From NCBI RefSeq assembly GCF_040629175.1, contig NZ_JBEXUX010000022.1, positions 1 to 64,000 on the forward strand: 64,000 bases of DNA, in the 5' to 3' direction. How positions within the stretch are numbered: the stretch's first letter is position 1; the number at the start of each line of letters is the position of its first letter. Both the position numbers and the translations under genes were made by a program. This document shows, piece by piece, positions 43,774 through 52,159 of the stretch. The notes below the pieces were generated by a model. It did not search any database. It had not been told where the DNA came from and saw only the letters and a program-made list of their open reading frames with translations. The DNA comes from Embleya sp040629175 (GTDB lineage Bacteria > Actinomycetota > Actinomycetes > Streptomycetales > Streptomycetaceae).

Positions 43774-43914
43774 TCGCGGCATTCCGGAGGATTTCGGCCC
43801 GGCCCGGTGTTCGCGGTCGGCCCGGCCAAGTTCCCCCCACGGAAAGCAAAAAAGCCCGCGCCCACGGCAACCCCCGCACCAAGGCGAACGCCGTATCGCG
43901 CTAACGTCTGGTGC

Positions 43915-45300
43915 ATGCCACGTGGACGCCATCGCTCGGTCTCGACCGCCACACGCATATCCCTGCTTGCCGCCATATGCGCGCCGGCGCTCGTCGCCGT
44001 CGTCCTGGCGGTCGTCGCGGGAGGTGCGACCACACTTCGACTCGCCGTGTTGCTGGGCGTGTTGTCCGCGGCCGGCGCGATCGCGTGGGTGGTCCGCGGG
44101 AGTACCGCACACCATCGGCGACTGGCCGAGGAGAGCATCGCCCGGCGCCGCGAGCGAGAGCGTTCGGCCGAAGAGCTGCGGGTGGCGATCGAACGGGCCG
44201 ACGAGCACGAACTCGCCGTGTTGCAGGCCGGCGAACTGGCCGCCGACCACCTGGTGTCGCGTCCGCAACGGCTGACCCCGGACCTGTTCGCGCGCGGCGC
44301 GGCGGTGTTGGACCTGCTGGATCGGCGGGCCGGCGAGGCGCGTCCCACGGCCCCGTCCATCGTCCCGGCCGTGCGTCGGCCGCCCGTCTCCGCGCCGGAC
44401 CTGGTCCCGGCCTACGCGGCCTCGGTGTTCGGCCCGGCGGCGCGCCCCGCCGCGCGGGTCGAGAGTGCGCCCGCCGCCGCGACGCGGCCCGCCGCCCCGG
44501 TCGCCCGGCCCGCCGAGCCCGGCCGCGGTGTCGCCCGCCCGGCCGGTGCCCCGGCCCCGGCGGCCCCGGCGGCAGCCTCCCGGGCCGATTCCGCCGCCGT
44601 GCCCGCCCGCGCCGAGTCTCCCGGGGCAGCCGTTGCCGCCTCGTCCGCGCCGCCGGCCGTCGCCACCCCCGCCGTCCCGGTCCCGGCCGGCGTGTCGGCT
44701 CCGGTAGCCGACACACCTGCCGACACACCCGGCGTCGCGTCGCCGCCGCCCGCCGCGGCCGAGCCCGCCTCCTCGACCCCCACCCCGCCCGCGACCGTGC
44801 CCGCGCCGGCCCGGGCGTCCGGAACCGAGACCGCCGAGGTCACCCGGATGGTGCGGGACAAGGTGCTGGAGGTGACCCGCCGGGTGGCCGGCTCCGGGGC
44901 CTCCGGGCGGTTCGACTTCTTCGCGCCCAAGGCCGCTCCGGCCGAGCCCGAGGCGACCGGCTTCCTGACCGACGAGCTGTTCGGCTCGGACGCGCGCTAC
45001 GACGCGCTGGTCGCGGGGCGCCCGCAGGGGGAGGAGATCGAGCCGGCCGAGGCGACCTCCGTCCCGGACCGGGCGGTCGACGACATCGAGGCCGATCGGC
45101 TCGCCGACCCGGTCCGCGCCGAGGACACGCCGGTCGTCCAGCCCACGCCGGTGCACCGCGGCCAGGGCGTACGGTTCGCGCCCAGCGAGTCCGACCGGGT
45201 CCGGCCGGGTGTGCCGCGGCCCAAGCCGCTGCCGGTGGACCTCACCGCGCACGACGACACCGAGGAGATCCCCCGGATCGACATCCGCAAGCACGCCTGA
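43915..45300 (+). CDS. Two-span membrane protein with long Ala/Pro linker
   Basis: 461 residues. Two adjacent spans (about 14-38 and 43-60) precede a charged helical stretch (RRLAEESIARRRERERSAEELRVAIERADE, coiled-coil-like). About 170-310 is low-complexity Ala/Pro. TAEVTRMVRDKVLEVTRRVAG (near 310-330) and an acidic C-terminal region follow. No family recognised; seen as a conserved type beside nuoD in Streptomyces, possibly a divisome or envelope scaffold, but this is inference. The -10 TAACGT (43902-43907) ends 7 nt before the ATG, so leaderless. Confidence 0.8.
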   Translation: MPRGRHRSVSTATRISLLAAICAPALVAVVLAVVAGGATTLRLAVLLGVLSAAGAIAWVVRGSTAHHRRLAEESIARRRERERSAEELRVAIERADEHELAVLQAGELAADHLVSRPQRLTPDLFARGAAVLDLLDRRAGEARPTAPSIVPAVRRPPVSAPDLVPAYAASVFGPAARPAARVESAPAAATRPAAPVARPAEPGRGVARPAGAPAPAAPAAASRADSAAVPARAESPGAAVAASSAPPAVATPAVPVPAGVSAPVADTPADTPGVASPPPAAAEPASSTPTPPATVPAPARASGTETAEVTRMVRDKVLEVTRRVAGSGASGRFDFFAPKAAPAEPEATGFLTDELFGSDARYDALVAGRPQGEEIEPAEATSVPDRAVDDIEADRLADPVRAEDTPVVQPTPVHRGQGVRFAPSESDRVRPGVPRPKPLPVDLTAHDDTEEIPRIDIRKHA

Positions 45301-45343
45301 CCCGGCCGGCGCCCCGCCCGACCGCCGACCGGCGTCCGCGGTG

Positions 45344-46495
45344 TCACTTGTCGATGTCGCCCACGACGAAGAAGAGCGATCCCAGGACCGCCACCATGTC
45401 CGCGATCAGGCAGCCCGGCAACAACTCGGTCAGTACCTGCACGTTGTTGTAGGACGCGGAGCGCAGCTTGAGTCGCCACGGCGTCTTCTCGCCGCGCGAG
45501 ACCAGGTAGTAGCCGTTCAGGCCGAGCGGATTCTCGGTCCACGCGTAGGTGTGGCCCTCGGGCGCCTTGAGCACCTTCGGCAGCCGCAGGTTCACCGGAC
45601 CCTGCGGGAGTGCGTCGAGCCGGTCGCAACACGCGTCGGCCAGGTCCAGGCTCACGTGCACCTGCTCCAGCAGGCATTCGAACCGGGCCAGGCAGTCGCC
45701 CTCCTCGCGGGTGACCACCCGCAGCACGTCGGCGAGCTCGCCGTAGGCCAGATACGGCTCGTCCCGACGCAGGTCGAAGTCGACGCCCGAGGCCCGCGCG
45801 ATCGGCCCGCTGACTCCGTACGCGGCCACCAGGGCCGGTGTCAGCACCCCCACCCCCCGGGTGCGGGCACGGAAGATCTCGTTGCCCGAGACCAGGTCGT
45901 CCAGCCCGGTCAGCCGGGTGCGCACGGTGGCGACGGCGTGCCGTACCCGCCCGGTCCAGCCCGCCGGCAGATCCTCCTTGAGGCCGCCGACCCGGTTGAA
46001 CATGAAGTGCATCCGGCCACCGGAGATCTCCTCCATCACCGCCTGGATCTCCTCGCGCTCGCGAAACGCGTGGAAGATCGGGGTGATCGCACCCAGCTCC
46101 AACGGATACGAGCCCAGGAACATCAGATGGTTGAGCACCCGATTCAGCTCGGCGAGCAGGGTCCGCGCCCAGACCGCGCGCTGCGGCACCTCCATGCCCA
46201 GCATGCGCTCCACCGCGAGCACCACGCCCAGCTCGTTCGCGAACGCGCTCAACCAGTCGTGCCGGTTCGCGAGCATCACGATCTGTCGGTAGTCGCGTAC
46301 CTCGAAGAGCTTCTCCGCGCCGCGGTGCATGTAGCCGACGATCGGCTCGGCGGAGACGATCCGCTCGCCGTCGAGCACGAGTCGCAACCTCAGCACGCCG
46401 TGCGTGGAGGGGTGTTGGGGCCCGATGTTGAGCACCATGTCGGTCGTGTCGAGCTGGTCGGCGCCGATACCCACGCCCACGGTCCTGGCGGTCAT
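45344..46495 (-). CDS. nuoD: Stand-alone NADH-quinone oxidoreductase subunit D paralogue (NuoD)
   Basis: 383 residues from ATG 46495. Begins DTTDMVLNIGPQHPSTHGVLRL and continues VGYMHRGAEKLFEVRDYRQIVMLANRHDWLSAFANELGVVLAVERMLG; ends ELLPGCLIADMVAVLGSLFFVVGDIDK (the invariant complex I subunit D terminus, usually with a DxD-R ending). It lies alone: no other nuo gene is near. Streptomycetes carry such an extra nuoD outside the 14-gene operon. It could replace the operon copy under some conditions or serve a different hydrogenase-like complex. Confidence 0.93.
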   Translation of the reverse strand: MTARTVGVGIGADQLDTTDMVLNIGPQHPSTHGVLRLRLVLDGERIVSAEPIVGYMHRGAEKLFEVRDYRQIVMLANRHDWLSAFANELGVVLAVERMLGMEVPQRAVWARTLLAELNRVLNHLMFLGSYPLELGAITPIFHAFREREEIQAVMEEISGGRMHFMFNRVGGLKEDLPAGWTGRVRHAVATVRTRLTGLDDLVSGNEIFRARTRGVGVLTPALVAAYGVSGPIARASGVDFDLRRDEPYLAYGELADVLRVVTREEGDCLARFECLLEQVHVSLDLADACCDRLDALPQGPVNLRLPKVLKAPEGHTYAWTENPLGLNGYYLVSRGEKTPWRLKLRSASYNNVQVLTELLPGCLIADMVAVLGSLFFVVGDIDK

Positions 46496-46565
46496 GGACC
46501 CTGAGTCTGCCAGTAGTCGTGTGCTCCTTCGCACCCTTGTATGCCCACCTGGGAAGGTTGCCCCC

Positions 46566-47063
46566 ATGAAACCGGCCGATGACGCCCTGGCTCCGCCCGA
46601 CCTCGACTGGCGGGCCGTCTCGGAACAGCTCTACCGGATGCGCCGCGCGCTGCTGCTCGCCGGCTGTGTGGTGTTCGCCGTGCTCGCCGGCGGTCTGCTC
46701 GGCCGGTTCGTGGTCTGGTGGGCGGGCGCGGTGGTGGTGCTCGCCTGCGTCGGGACGGCTGCCTGGGGTCTGCCCGCGCTCCGGCGCAACCAGCGCTCGT
46801 GGCGCTACGCGGAGCGGGACGACGACCTGCTGATCGCGCACGGCGTGCTGTTTCGCCGGCTGGTGGTGGTGCCGTACGGGCGGATGCAGTTCGTGGACGT
46901 CGAGGCGGGCCCGCTCGAGCGTCGCTTCGGCATCGCCACGGTGACCCTGCACACCGCCTCGGCCTCCTCGGACGCGGTCGTGCGCGGCCTGCCGCCGGCC
47001 GAGGCCGCGCGGCTGCGCGACCGGCTCGCGGCGCTGGGCGAGGCCCGATCGGCGGGGTTGTGA
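46566..47063 (+). CDS. Bacterial PH (bPH2/YdbS-like) membrane protein
   Basis: 165 residues. Two spans (about 29-72, LLLAGCVVFAVLAGGLLGRFVVWWAGAVVVLACV) and a C-terminal bPH2 domain (WRYAERDDDLLIAHGVLFRRLVVVPYGRMQFVDVEAGPLERRFGIATVTLHTAS). Its stop overlaps the start of the next PH gene (GTGA), and the two proteins probably form a YdbS-YdbT complex. In Bacillus these confer resistance to lantibiotic-type stress. Confidence 0.92.
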   Translation: MKPADDALAPPDLDWRAVSEQLYRMRRALLLAGCVVFAVLAGGLLGRFVVWWAGAVVVLACVGTAAWGLPALRRNQRSWRYAERDDDLLIAHGVLFRRLVVVPYGRMQFVDVEAGPLERRFGIATVTLHTASASSDAVVRGLPPAEAARLRDRLAALGEARSAGL

Positions 47064-48430
47064 GCACCGCCGGCGAGCGGCCCGTCCAGGGCACCGACGA
47101 GCCGCGCCGGCTGCACCCGCTGACCCCGCCAGCCCGCGGCTGGGTGGTGATCGCCGCGTGCCTGGGCGTGGTCGTGCACAACGTCAACTCCGGGTGGGCG
47201 ACCCCGGGTCGGCTGATGATCGGGCTCGGCGTGGTGGTGCCGCTCGCGTTCGGCTACGGCTACCTGTCGTGGTGGTTCACCACGTTCCGGATCGAGGGCG
47301 ACGACCTGCGGCTGGATTCCGGGGTGCTGTTCCGGCGGACCCGGCACGTACGCCTGTCCCGGCTCCAGGCGGTCGACATCGTCCGCCCGCTGGCCGCCCG
47401 ATTGTTCGGGCTCGCCGAGTTGCAGCTCCAGGTCGCCGGCGGGGACAAGGCCGAGGCGAGCCTGTCCTATCTGGCCGAGGCGGAGGCGCAGCGGTTGCGC
47501 GCCGAGTTGCTCGCGCGTGCCGCGGGGGTGCGCCCGGACGTGGGGGAGGCGCCCGAGCAGGCGCTGGTCTCGGTGCCGCTTTCGGCGGTGGTCGGCTCGG
47601 TGTTGCTCTCGGTGGGCACGTGGGCCGCGCTCGCGCCCAGTGTGGTGGTGGTGATCCTGGCCTTCGTCCTGCACGAACTCGCCTTCGTGTTCGGGTCGGT
47701 GCCGCTGTTCCTGGCCGCGTGGCAGTTCACCGCCGGGCGGGTGATCCGGAATTTCGACTTTACCGTGGCGCGTTCGCCGGACGGTCTGCGGTTGCGGCAC
47801 GGCCTGCTCGAACAGCGGCATCAGACGGTGCCGCCCGGCCGGGTCCAGGCGGTGCGGATCGTGCAGCCGTGGTTGTGGCGGCTGCGTGGCTGGGTCCGGG
47901 TCGAGATCAATGTGGCCGGCTACGGGGGCAAGGACGCCGACGACAAGGAGACGATCCTGTTGCCGGTCGCGCCCCGTGTGGTCGCCCACGGCCTGCTCGG
48001 CCAGATCCTGCCGGGTGTGGACATCGACACGGTCGAGCTGATCCCGGCGCCGCGGCGGGCCCGTTGGCACGATCCGGTCGGCTGGTCGGCCTACGCCTAC
48101 GGCGCGGACGCCGAGGTGTTCGTGGCCCGCAGCGGCCGGTTCCACCGGATCCTGGATGTGATTCCGCACGCGAAGGTGCAGAGCGTACGGCGGACCCAGG
48201 GGCCGTGGGAGCGCCGGCTCGGCCTGGCCACCGTGCACCTGGACTCCACCCCGGGTCCGGTGCACGTCAAGGCGGCCCGACGGGACGCGGCCGAGGCCGA
48301 CGCGATGGTCGCCGAACAGGCCGAACGCTCACGGATCGGACGCCGCGAGGCGGGTGCGGAACGCTGGATCGGACCCGCATCTGACAGTTCGTCAGGTTCC
48401 GCCTCTTCCCTCGGCGGGAGCGCCGGTTAA
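47060..48430 (+). CDS. Bacterial PH (YdbT-like) membrane protein with three bPH2 domains
   Basis: 456 residues from GTG 47060. bPH2 repeats: about 75-150 (FRIEGDDLRLDSGVLFRRTRHVRLSRLQAVDIVRPLAARLFGLAEL), about 240-320 (FTVARSPDGLRLRHGLLEQRHQTVPPGRVQAVRIVQPWLWRLRGW) and about 350-425 (VFVARSGRFHRILDVIPHAKVQSVRRTQGPWERRLGLATVHLD). Four spans lie between. The Ser/Gly-rich C-terminus overlaps the promoter region of the following CoA-transferase gene, including operator S3. Confidence 0.92.
   Translation: MSTAGERPVQGTDEPRRLHPLTPPARGWVVIAACLGVVVHNVNSGWATPGRLMIGLGVVVPLAFGYGYLSWWFTTFRIEGDDLRLDSGVLFRRTRHVRLSRLQAVDIVRPLAARLFGLAELQLQVAGGDKAEASLSYLAEAEAQRLRAELLARAAGVRPDVGEAPEQALVSVPLSAVVGSVLLSVGTWAALAPSVVVVILAFVLHELAFVFGSVPLFLAAWQFTAGRVIRNFDFTVARSPDGLRLRHGLLEQRHQTVPPGRVQAVRIVQPWLWRLRGWVRVEINVAGYGGKDADDKETILLPVAPRVVAHGLLGQILPGVDIDTVELIPAPRRARWHDPVGWSAYAYGADAEVFVARSGRFHRILDVIPHAKVQSVRRTQGPWERRLGLATVHLDSTPGPVHVKAARRDAAEADAMVAEQAERSRIGRREAGAERWIGPASDSSSGSASSLGGSAG
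48379..48397. promoter_or_regulatory. Operator candidate S3
   Basis: ATCTGAC-AGTTC-GTCAGGT, six of seven arm positions symmetric, inside the end of the preceding gene and about 70 nt upstream of the CoA-transferase start. Same A-n-CTGAC-N5-GTCAG pattern as S1. Confidence 0.6.
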
Positions 48431-48431
48431 T

Positions 48432-48450
48432 ATCTGACGCACCGTCATAT
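48432..48450. promoter_or_regulatory. Operator candidate S4
   Basis: ATCTGAC-GCACC-GTCATAT, overlapping a -10-like TAATAT (48428-48433) 16 nt upstream of the CoA-transferase ATG. Centre-to-centre distance to S3 is 53 bp, about five helical turns. Confidence 0.6.
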
Positions 48451-48466
48451 TCGCAGGGAGGCAGCG

Positions 48467-49720
48467 ATGAGTCAGGTCGAGTCGAAGGGTGGGGCCCCGC
48501 TCGCAGGGGTTCGCATCATCGAGTGTTCGATGCTGGGACCGGCCGCGATCACCTCGTCGCTGGTCGATCTGGGCGCCGAGGTGATCAAGATCGAGCCGCC
48601 GCAGGGCGACTACATCCGGGACATGACGTGGCCCATCGTGGAGGGCTCGTCACTGATGCACCTGCACGTCAACCGGGGCAAGAAGTCACTGGTCCTGGAC
48701 CTGCGCAAGCCGGAGGCGATCGAGACCTTCAAGGCGCTGGTCAAGGACGCCGACGCGGTGATCGAGGCGATGCGACCGGGCGGTCTGGCCCGGCGCGGGA
48801 TCGGCTTCGAGGACCTGAGGAAGATCAACCCCAGGATCGTGTTCTGCACGATCTCCGGCTACGGCGCCACCGGCCCGTACCGGGACATGCCCAGCCACGG
48901 CGTCGCCTACGACACCTGGGCCGGCGTGGTGAAGCCGGCGATCAACGAGGACGGCTTCCCGTATCTGCCCGAGCACGCCTCGATCGGCATCCACGCCGGT
49001 CCGATGTTCGGCGCGCTCGGTGTGCTCGCGGGCATCATCCGGGCTCGGGCCACCGGCGAGGGCAGTGTGATCGACATCGCCCAGTCGGACGCGGCCGCGT
49101 CGATGGACTGGCTGCGCAGCGAGACCTGGAAGGCGTACGAGCGCCCGGAGTCCGAGGTGACCGGCAACAAGTCGGACAACTACGAGCGGCGTGCGCCCGG
49201 CACCGGCGGCATGGAGAAGGGTGTCCGCTACCAGATCTACGCGACCAAGGACGATCGGTACGTGCTGTTCATGGCGTCCGAGCAGTCGTTGTGGAAGAAC
49301 TTCTGCGAGGGGGTGGACCGGGCCGACCTGTTCGAGCGCTGGCCCGGCTCCAAGTACGCGGACCACGCGGTCGGCAACGTCGAGCTGCGCGGCATCCTGC
49401 GGGACATCTTCGCGACCCGGACCGCGCGCGAGTGGATCGAGTTCGGCAACGACGCGAACACGCCGATCGCGCCGGTGAACACGCCGCAGACGATCGCCGA
49501 GGATCCGCAGTTCCGGCACCGGTTCCCGTGGTTCGACCAGGACCGGCTCGGGGCCGAGCAGTTGCCGTCGCCGATCAAGTTCGTCGGGGAGTCGCTGCCC
49601 GTGCCGGAGCGGGCGCCCACGGTCGGGCAGCACAGCGCCGAGGTCCTGGCGGACCTGTTGGGGTACGACGAGGCGCGGATCGCCGCGCTTCGGGCGGCGG
49701 GGGCGCTCGGTTCGAGCTGA
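48467..49720 (+). CDS. CaiB/BaiF family (class III) CoA-transferase
   Basis: 417 residues from ATG 48467 (GGGAGG upstream). Motifs of the family: GVRIIECSMLGPAAITSSLVDLGAEVIKIEPPQGDYIRDM, NRGKKSLVLDLRKPEA, ADAVIEAMRPGGLARRGIG, RIVFCTISGYGATGPYRDMPSHGVAYDTWAG (with the catalytic Asp in AYDTWAG) and GSVIDIAQSDAA. Moves CoA between acyl chains, as in carnitine, bile-acid or steroid/terpene acid catabolism; the substrate is unknown. It stands alone, but its promoter has two copies of the operator seen at the SDR/LLM cluster. Confidence 0.94.
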   Translation: MSQVESKGGAPLAGVRIIECSMLGPAAITSSLVDLGAEVIKIEPPQGDYIRDMTWPIVEGSSLMHLHVNRGKKSLVLDLRKPEAIETFKALVKDADAVIEAMRPGGLARRGIGFEDLRKINPRIVFCTISGYGATGPYRDMPSHGVAYDTWAGVVKPAINEDGFPYLPEHASIGIHAGPMFGALGVLAGIIRARATGEGSVIDIAQSDAAASMDWLRSETWKAYERPESEVTGNKSDNYERRAPGTGGMEKGVRYQIYATKDDRYVLFMASEQSLWKNFCEGVDRADLFERWPGSKYADHAVGNVELRGILRDIFATRTAREWIEFGNDANTPIAPVNTPQTIAEDPQFRHRFPWFDQDRLGAEQLPSPIKFVGESLPVPERAPTVGQHSAEVLADLLGYDEARIAALRAAGALGSS

Positions 49721-49737
49721 CGGCCGGCCTCGGACGC

Positions 49738-49761
49738 CGGCCCGGCCGGTTTGCCGGGCCG
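49738..49761. terminator. Bidirectional terminator hairpin
   Basis: CGGCCCGGC-CGGTTT-GCCGGGCCG, perfect 9-bp stem between convergent stops at 49720 and 49782. Confidence 0.65.
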
Positions 49762-49781
49762 ATCGGCTCGGGGTGGTTCGG

Positions 49782-50756
49782 TCAGGGGCGGAGGTGGGTG
49801 GGGACGGGCATGCGGATGCCCTGAGCCAGCCAGTGGAAGTCGCCCAGGCCGCCTCGTGCGGTGAGTTCGCCGGCCTCGCCCGCGTCGCGCAGGCCGGCGA
49901 GGTAGCCGGTGGGGTCGGTGCGGGCCAGTTCGTACGGCGGGCGGTGGCCGGTCAGGCCCAGGGCGCGCAACGCGTGCCGCTGGGTGGTCAGGACCGTGTC
50001 CCGCGCGCCCGCCGCCTCGCCCGCCGCCGCCACCGCGTCCATCGCGACATGGCAGGTCACATCGCAGGTGCCGTCCGGAATGGGCGGCACCTGCCGGCCC
50101 TGCCGATATCCGGTCAGCGAGCCGTACGTCGGACGCCCGTCGGCCAGGTGTCCGTAGTCGATCGCCACCGCGACCCCCCGCTCCAGCCGCTCGATCGCGT
50201 CCGCCCACGCGACGTCCCGGGACTCGCCGATCTCGGCCCGGGTGCCCGGCTCCGCGCCGACCAGCGGCCACCAGCGATCCAGCCAGCGGGCGTCCTCGTC
50301 GCGGACGACGGCGCCCAGCCGCTCGTCCCCGGTGCGCACGTCCACCTCGACCACCCGCGGCACGCCGTGCTCGTCCACCTCCGCGACGTCGGCGGGGACG
50401 TTGTCCAGCCACTCGTTGGCGATCAACAACGCGGTCCGACCCGGCGGAACCTCCGGCTCCCAGCCGATCGACGGCGGCAGCGCCTCCGGCCGGCCGGCGA
50501 CATCCACGCCGATCAGCTCCAGGTGCGGCGCGATCCGGCACAGCGCGACCAACAACTCGCCCCGCCCGGCGCCCACGTCCACGACGGTGTCCAGGTCCGC
50601 GGCGCGCGCGAGGTCGGCCAGCGCGCGGGCGAACAGCGGGGAGGCGTGCACCGAGGTGCGGAAATGGCCGGCGGGGCCCTCGGCCCGGCGGTAGAAGCCC
50701 TCGGCTCCGTACAACGCCCGACGGGTGGCTTCCTTCCAGGTCAGCCGTCGTTCCAT
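49782..50756 (-). CDS. MidA/NDUFAF7-type SAM-dependent methyltransferase (DUF185)
   Basis: 324 residues. ALYGAEGFYRR (residues 14-24), HFRTSVHASPLFARAL and motif I VVDVGAGRGELLVALC precede IANEWLDNVPADV (the conserved N-E-hydrophobic-hydrophobic-D element of the DUF185 family), AIDYGH and SLTGYRQGR. The mitochondrial homologue methylates an arginine of the complex I 49-kDa subunit, which corresponds to NuoD. A MidA-type enzyme 3.3 kb from an orphan nuoD is suggestive, though co-function is inference. Confidence 0.88.
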   Translation of the reverse strand: MERRLTWKEATRRALYGAEGFYRRAEGPAGHFRTSVHASPLFARALADLARAADLDTVVDVGAGRGELLVALCRIAPHLELIGVDVAGRPEALPPSIGWEPEVPPGRTALLIANEWLDNVPADVAEVDEHGVPRVVEVDVRTGDERLGAVVRDEDARWLDRWWPLVGAEPGTRAEIGESRDVAWADAIERLERGVAVAIDYGHLADGRPTYGSLTGYRQGRQVPPIPDGTCDVTCHVAMDAVAAAGEAAGARDTVLTTQRHALRALGLTGHRPPYELARTDPTGYLAGLRDAGEAGELTARGGLGDFHWLAQGIRMPVPTHLRP

Positions 50757-50862
50757 CGAACCCGACGGTACCGGCCCCCGATCGCCGCCGTACGACCGAG
50801 GTCGGTCTGTGCCGGTCCGTCCGGAGTGTGGGCGAACGGATGTGCCCGTCTAACCTGCCTGT

Positions 50863-52041
50863 GTGCATCACCTGTACGCCTGGCTCCGTGGCCGCCCCCT
50901 GCTCGTGGACGCAGCGTGGGCGTTGCTGCTGCTCATGTTCGGCCTGTTCGAGGTGATCATCGACGAGCCGGGCCCGCTCGACCTCCCGCACCTGGTCGCG
51001 CTCGGCACGATGTCGATCGTGCTGCTGATCCGCCGGCGCAATCCCAGCCATGCGCTGGCGGTCACCCTCGCGGTCGGGATCTTCCAGCTCTTCGACGACA
51101 TACCGCCCGGCCTGGAGGCGGTCGCGATGCCCGCGATCGCCTACAGCGCCGCCGCCTACAGCTCGCGCTGGGTCTCGCGCACGGCGCTCGTCGGCGGGGT
51201 GCTCGCGCCGATCGCGGCGATGTTGCGCTGGTGGGACAACCCGGAGGTGCCGACCACCGGCATCATCTTCTTCACCTTGTTGCTGATGGGCCCGTTCGTG
51301 ATCGCCTGGGTGCTCGGCGATTCGATGCGCACCCGGCGGGCGTACTACGTCGAGCTGGAGGACCGGGCCGACCGGCTGGAGCGCGAGCGGGACCAGCAGG
51401 CGCAGATCGCGGCGGCGGCCGAGCGGGCCCGGATCGCGCGCGAGTTGCACGACGTGGTCGCGCACAACGTGTCGGTGATGGTGGTGCAGGCGGACGGCGC
51501 CGCGTACGCGCTGGACGCCGCGCCCGAGTTGACCCGCGAGGCGCTCGGCACGATCTCCGCCACCGGCCGCGAGGCGCTGGCCGAGATGCGCCGCCTGCTG
51601 GGCGTGCTGCGTTCGCAGAGCGAGGGCGACGCCTATGTCCCGCAACCGGGCGTCGAGCAGCTCGAAGACCTCCTGGAGCGGGTGCGCAGCGCGGGCCTGC
51701 CGGTCGACCTGACCGTCGAGGGGGTGCCGGTCGAGCTGTCCCAGGGCGTCGCGTTGACCGTGTACCGGATCGTCCAGGAGGCGCTGACCAACACCCGCAA
51801 GCACGGCGGGCCGGACGCCAAGGCGCGGGTGCGCCTTCGCTATCTGGGCGAGGACGTCGAACTGGACGTGGGCGACGACGGGCGGGGCGCGGCGGCTCCC
51901 GGCGACGGGATGGGACACGGTCTCGTCGGTATGTGCGAGCGGGTCGCGCTGTTCGGCGGCCATCTGGAGACCGGGCCCCGGCCGGACGGCGGCTGGCGGG
52001 TCCGGGCCCGACTGCCGGTACGCCCGGGGGAGGGCGGCTGA
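50863..52041 (+). CDS. Sensor histidine kinase (HisKA_3/NarL-type), paralogue A
   Basis: 392 residues from GTG 50863. Six short spans in the N-terminal 150 residues. The HisKA_3 box is RARIARELHDVVAHNVSVMVVQ (phospho-acceptor His196) and the HATPase has EALTNTRKH, DDGRGAAAPGDGMGHGLVGMCERV. -10 TAACCT (50851-50856) ends 6 nt before GTG: leaderless. No response regulator of its own; paralogue B and one regulator follow. Its C-terminus lies 119 nt from the next gene. Confidence 0.94.
   Translation: MHHLYAWLRGRPLLVDAAWALLLLMFGLFEVIIDEPGPLDLPHLVALGTMSIVLLIRRRNPSHALAVTLAVGIFQLFDDIPPGLEAVAMPAIAYSAAAYSSRWVSRTALVGGVLAPIAAMLRWWDNPEVPTTGIIFFTLLLMGPFVIAWVLGDSMRTRRAYYVELEDRADRLERERDQQAQIAAAAERARIARELHDVVAHNVSVMVVQADGAAYALDAAPELTREALGTISATGREALAEMRRLLGVLRSQSEGDAYVPQPGVEQLEDLLERVRSAGLPVDLTVEGVPVELSQGVALTVYRIVQEALTNTRKHGGPDAKARVRLRYLGEDVELDVGDDGRGAAAPGDGMGHGLVGMCERVALFGGHLETGPRPDGGWRVRARLPVRPGEGG
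51384..51510 (+). repeat. 127-nt block identical to 52684-52810 (copy in kinase A)
   Basis: The DNA encoding the H-box region of kinase A is identical base for base to the block exactly 1300 bp downstream in kinase B, while flanking sequence has many third-position differences. See the paired feature. Confidence 0.95.
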
Positions 52042-52159
52042 ACCGTCCCGGCGGCACTCGGGGAGGGCCCGCGACCCGGTCGGATCCGACTTGTGGCGGA
52101 GGGATGATTCGGCAAGTCGGTTGACGCGCGCCCGGCCCGCGGCCACGTAGCGTCGAAGT

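Noticed and set aside
48379..48450. Assignment of the CTGAC-N5-GTCAG sites to KstR or KstR2
   Set aside because: The half-sites do not match the KstR/KstR2 operators that I know; the binding protein is left open.
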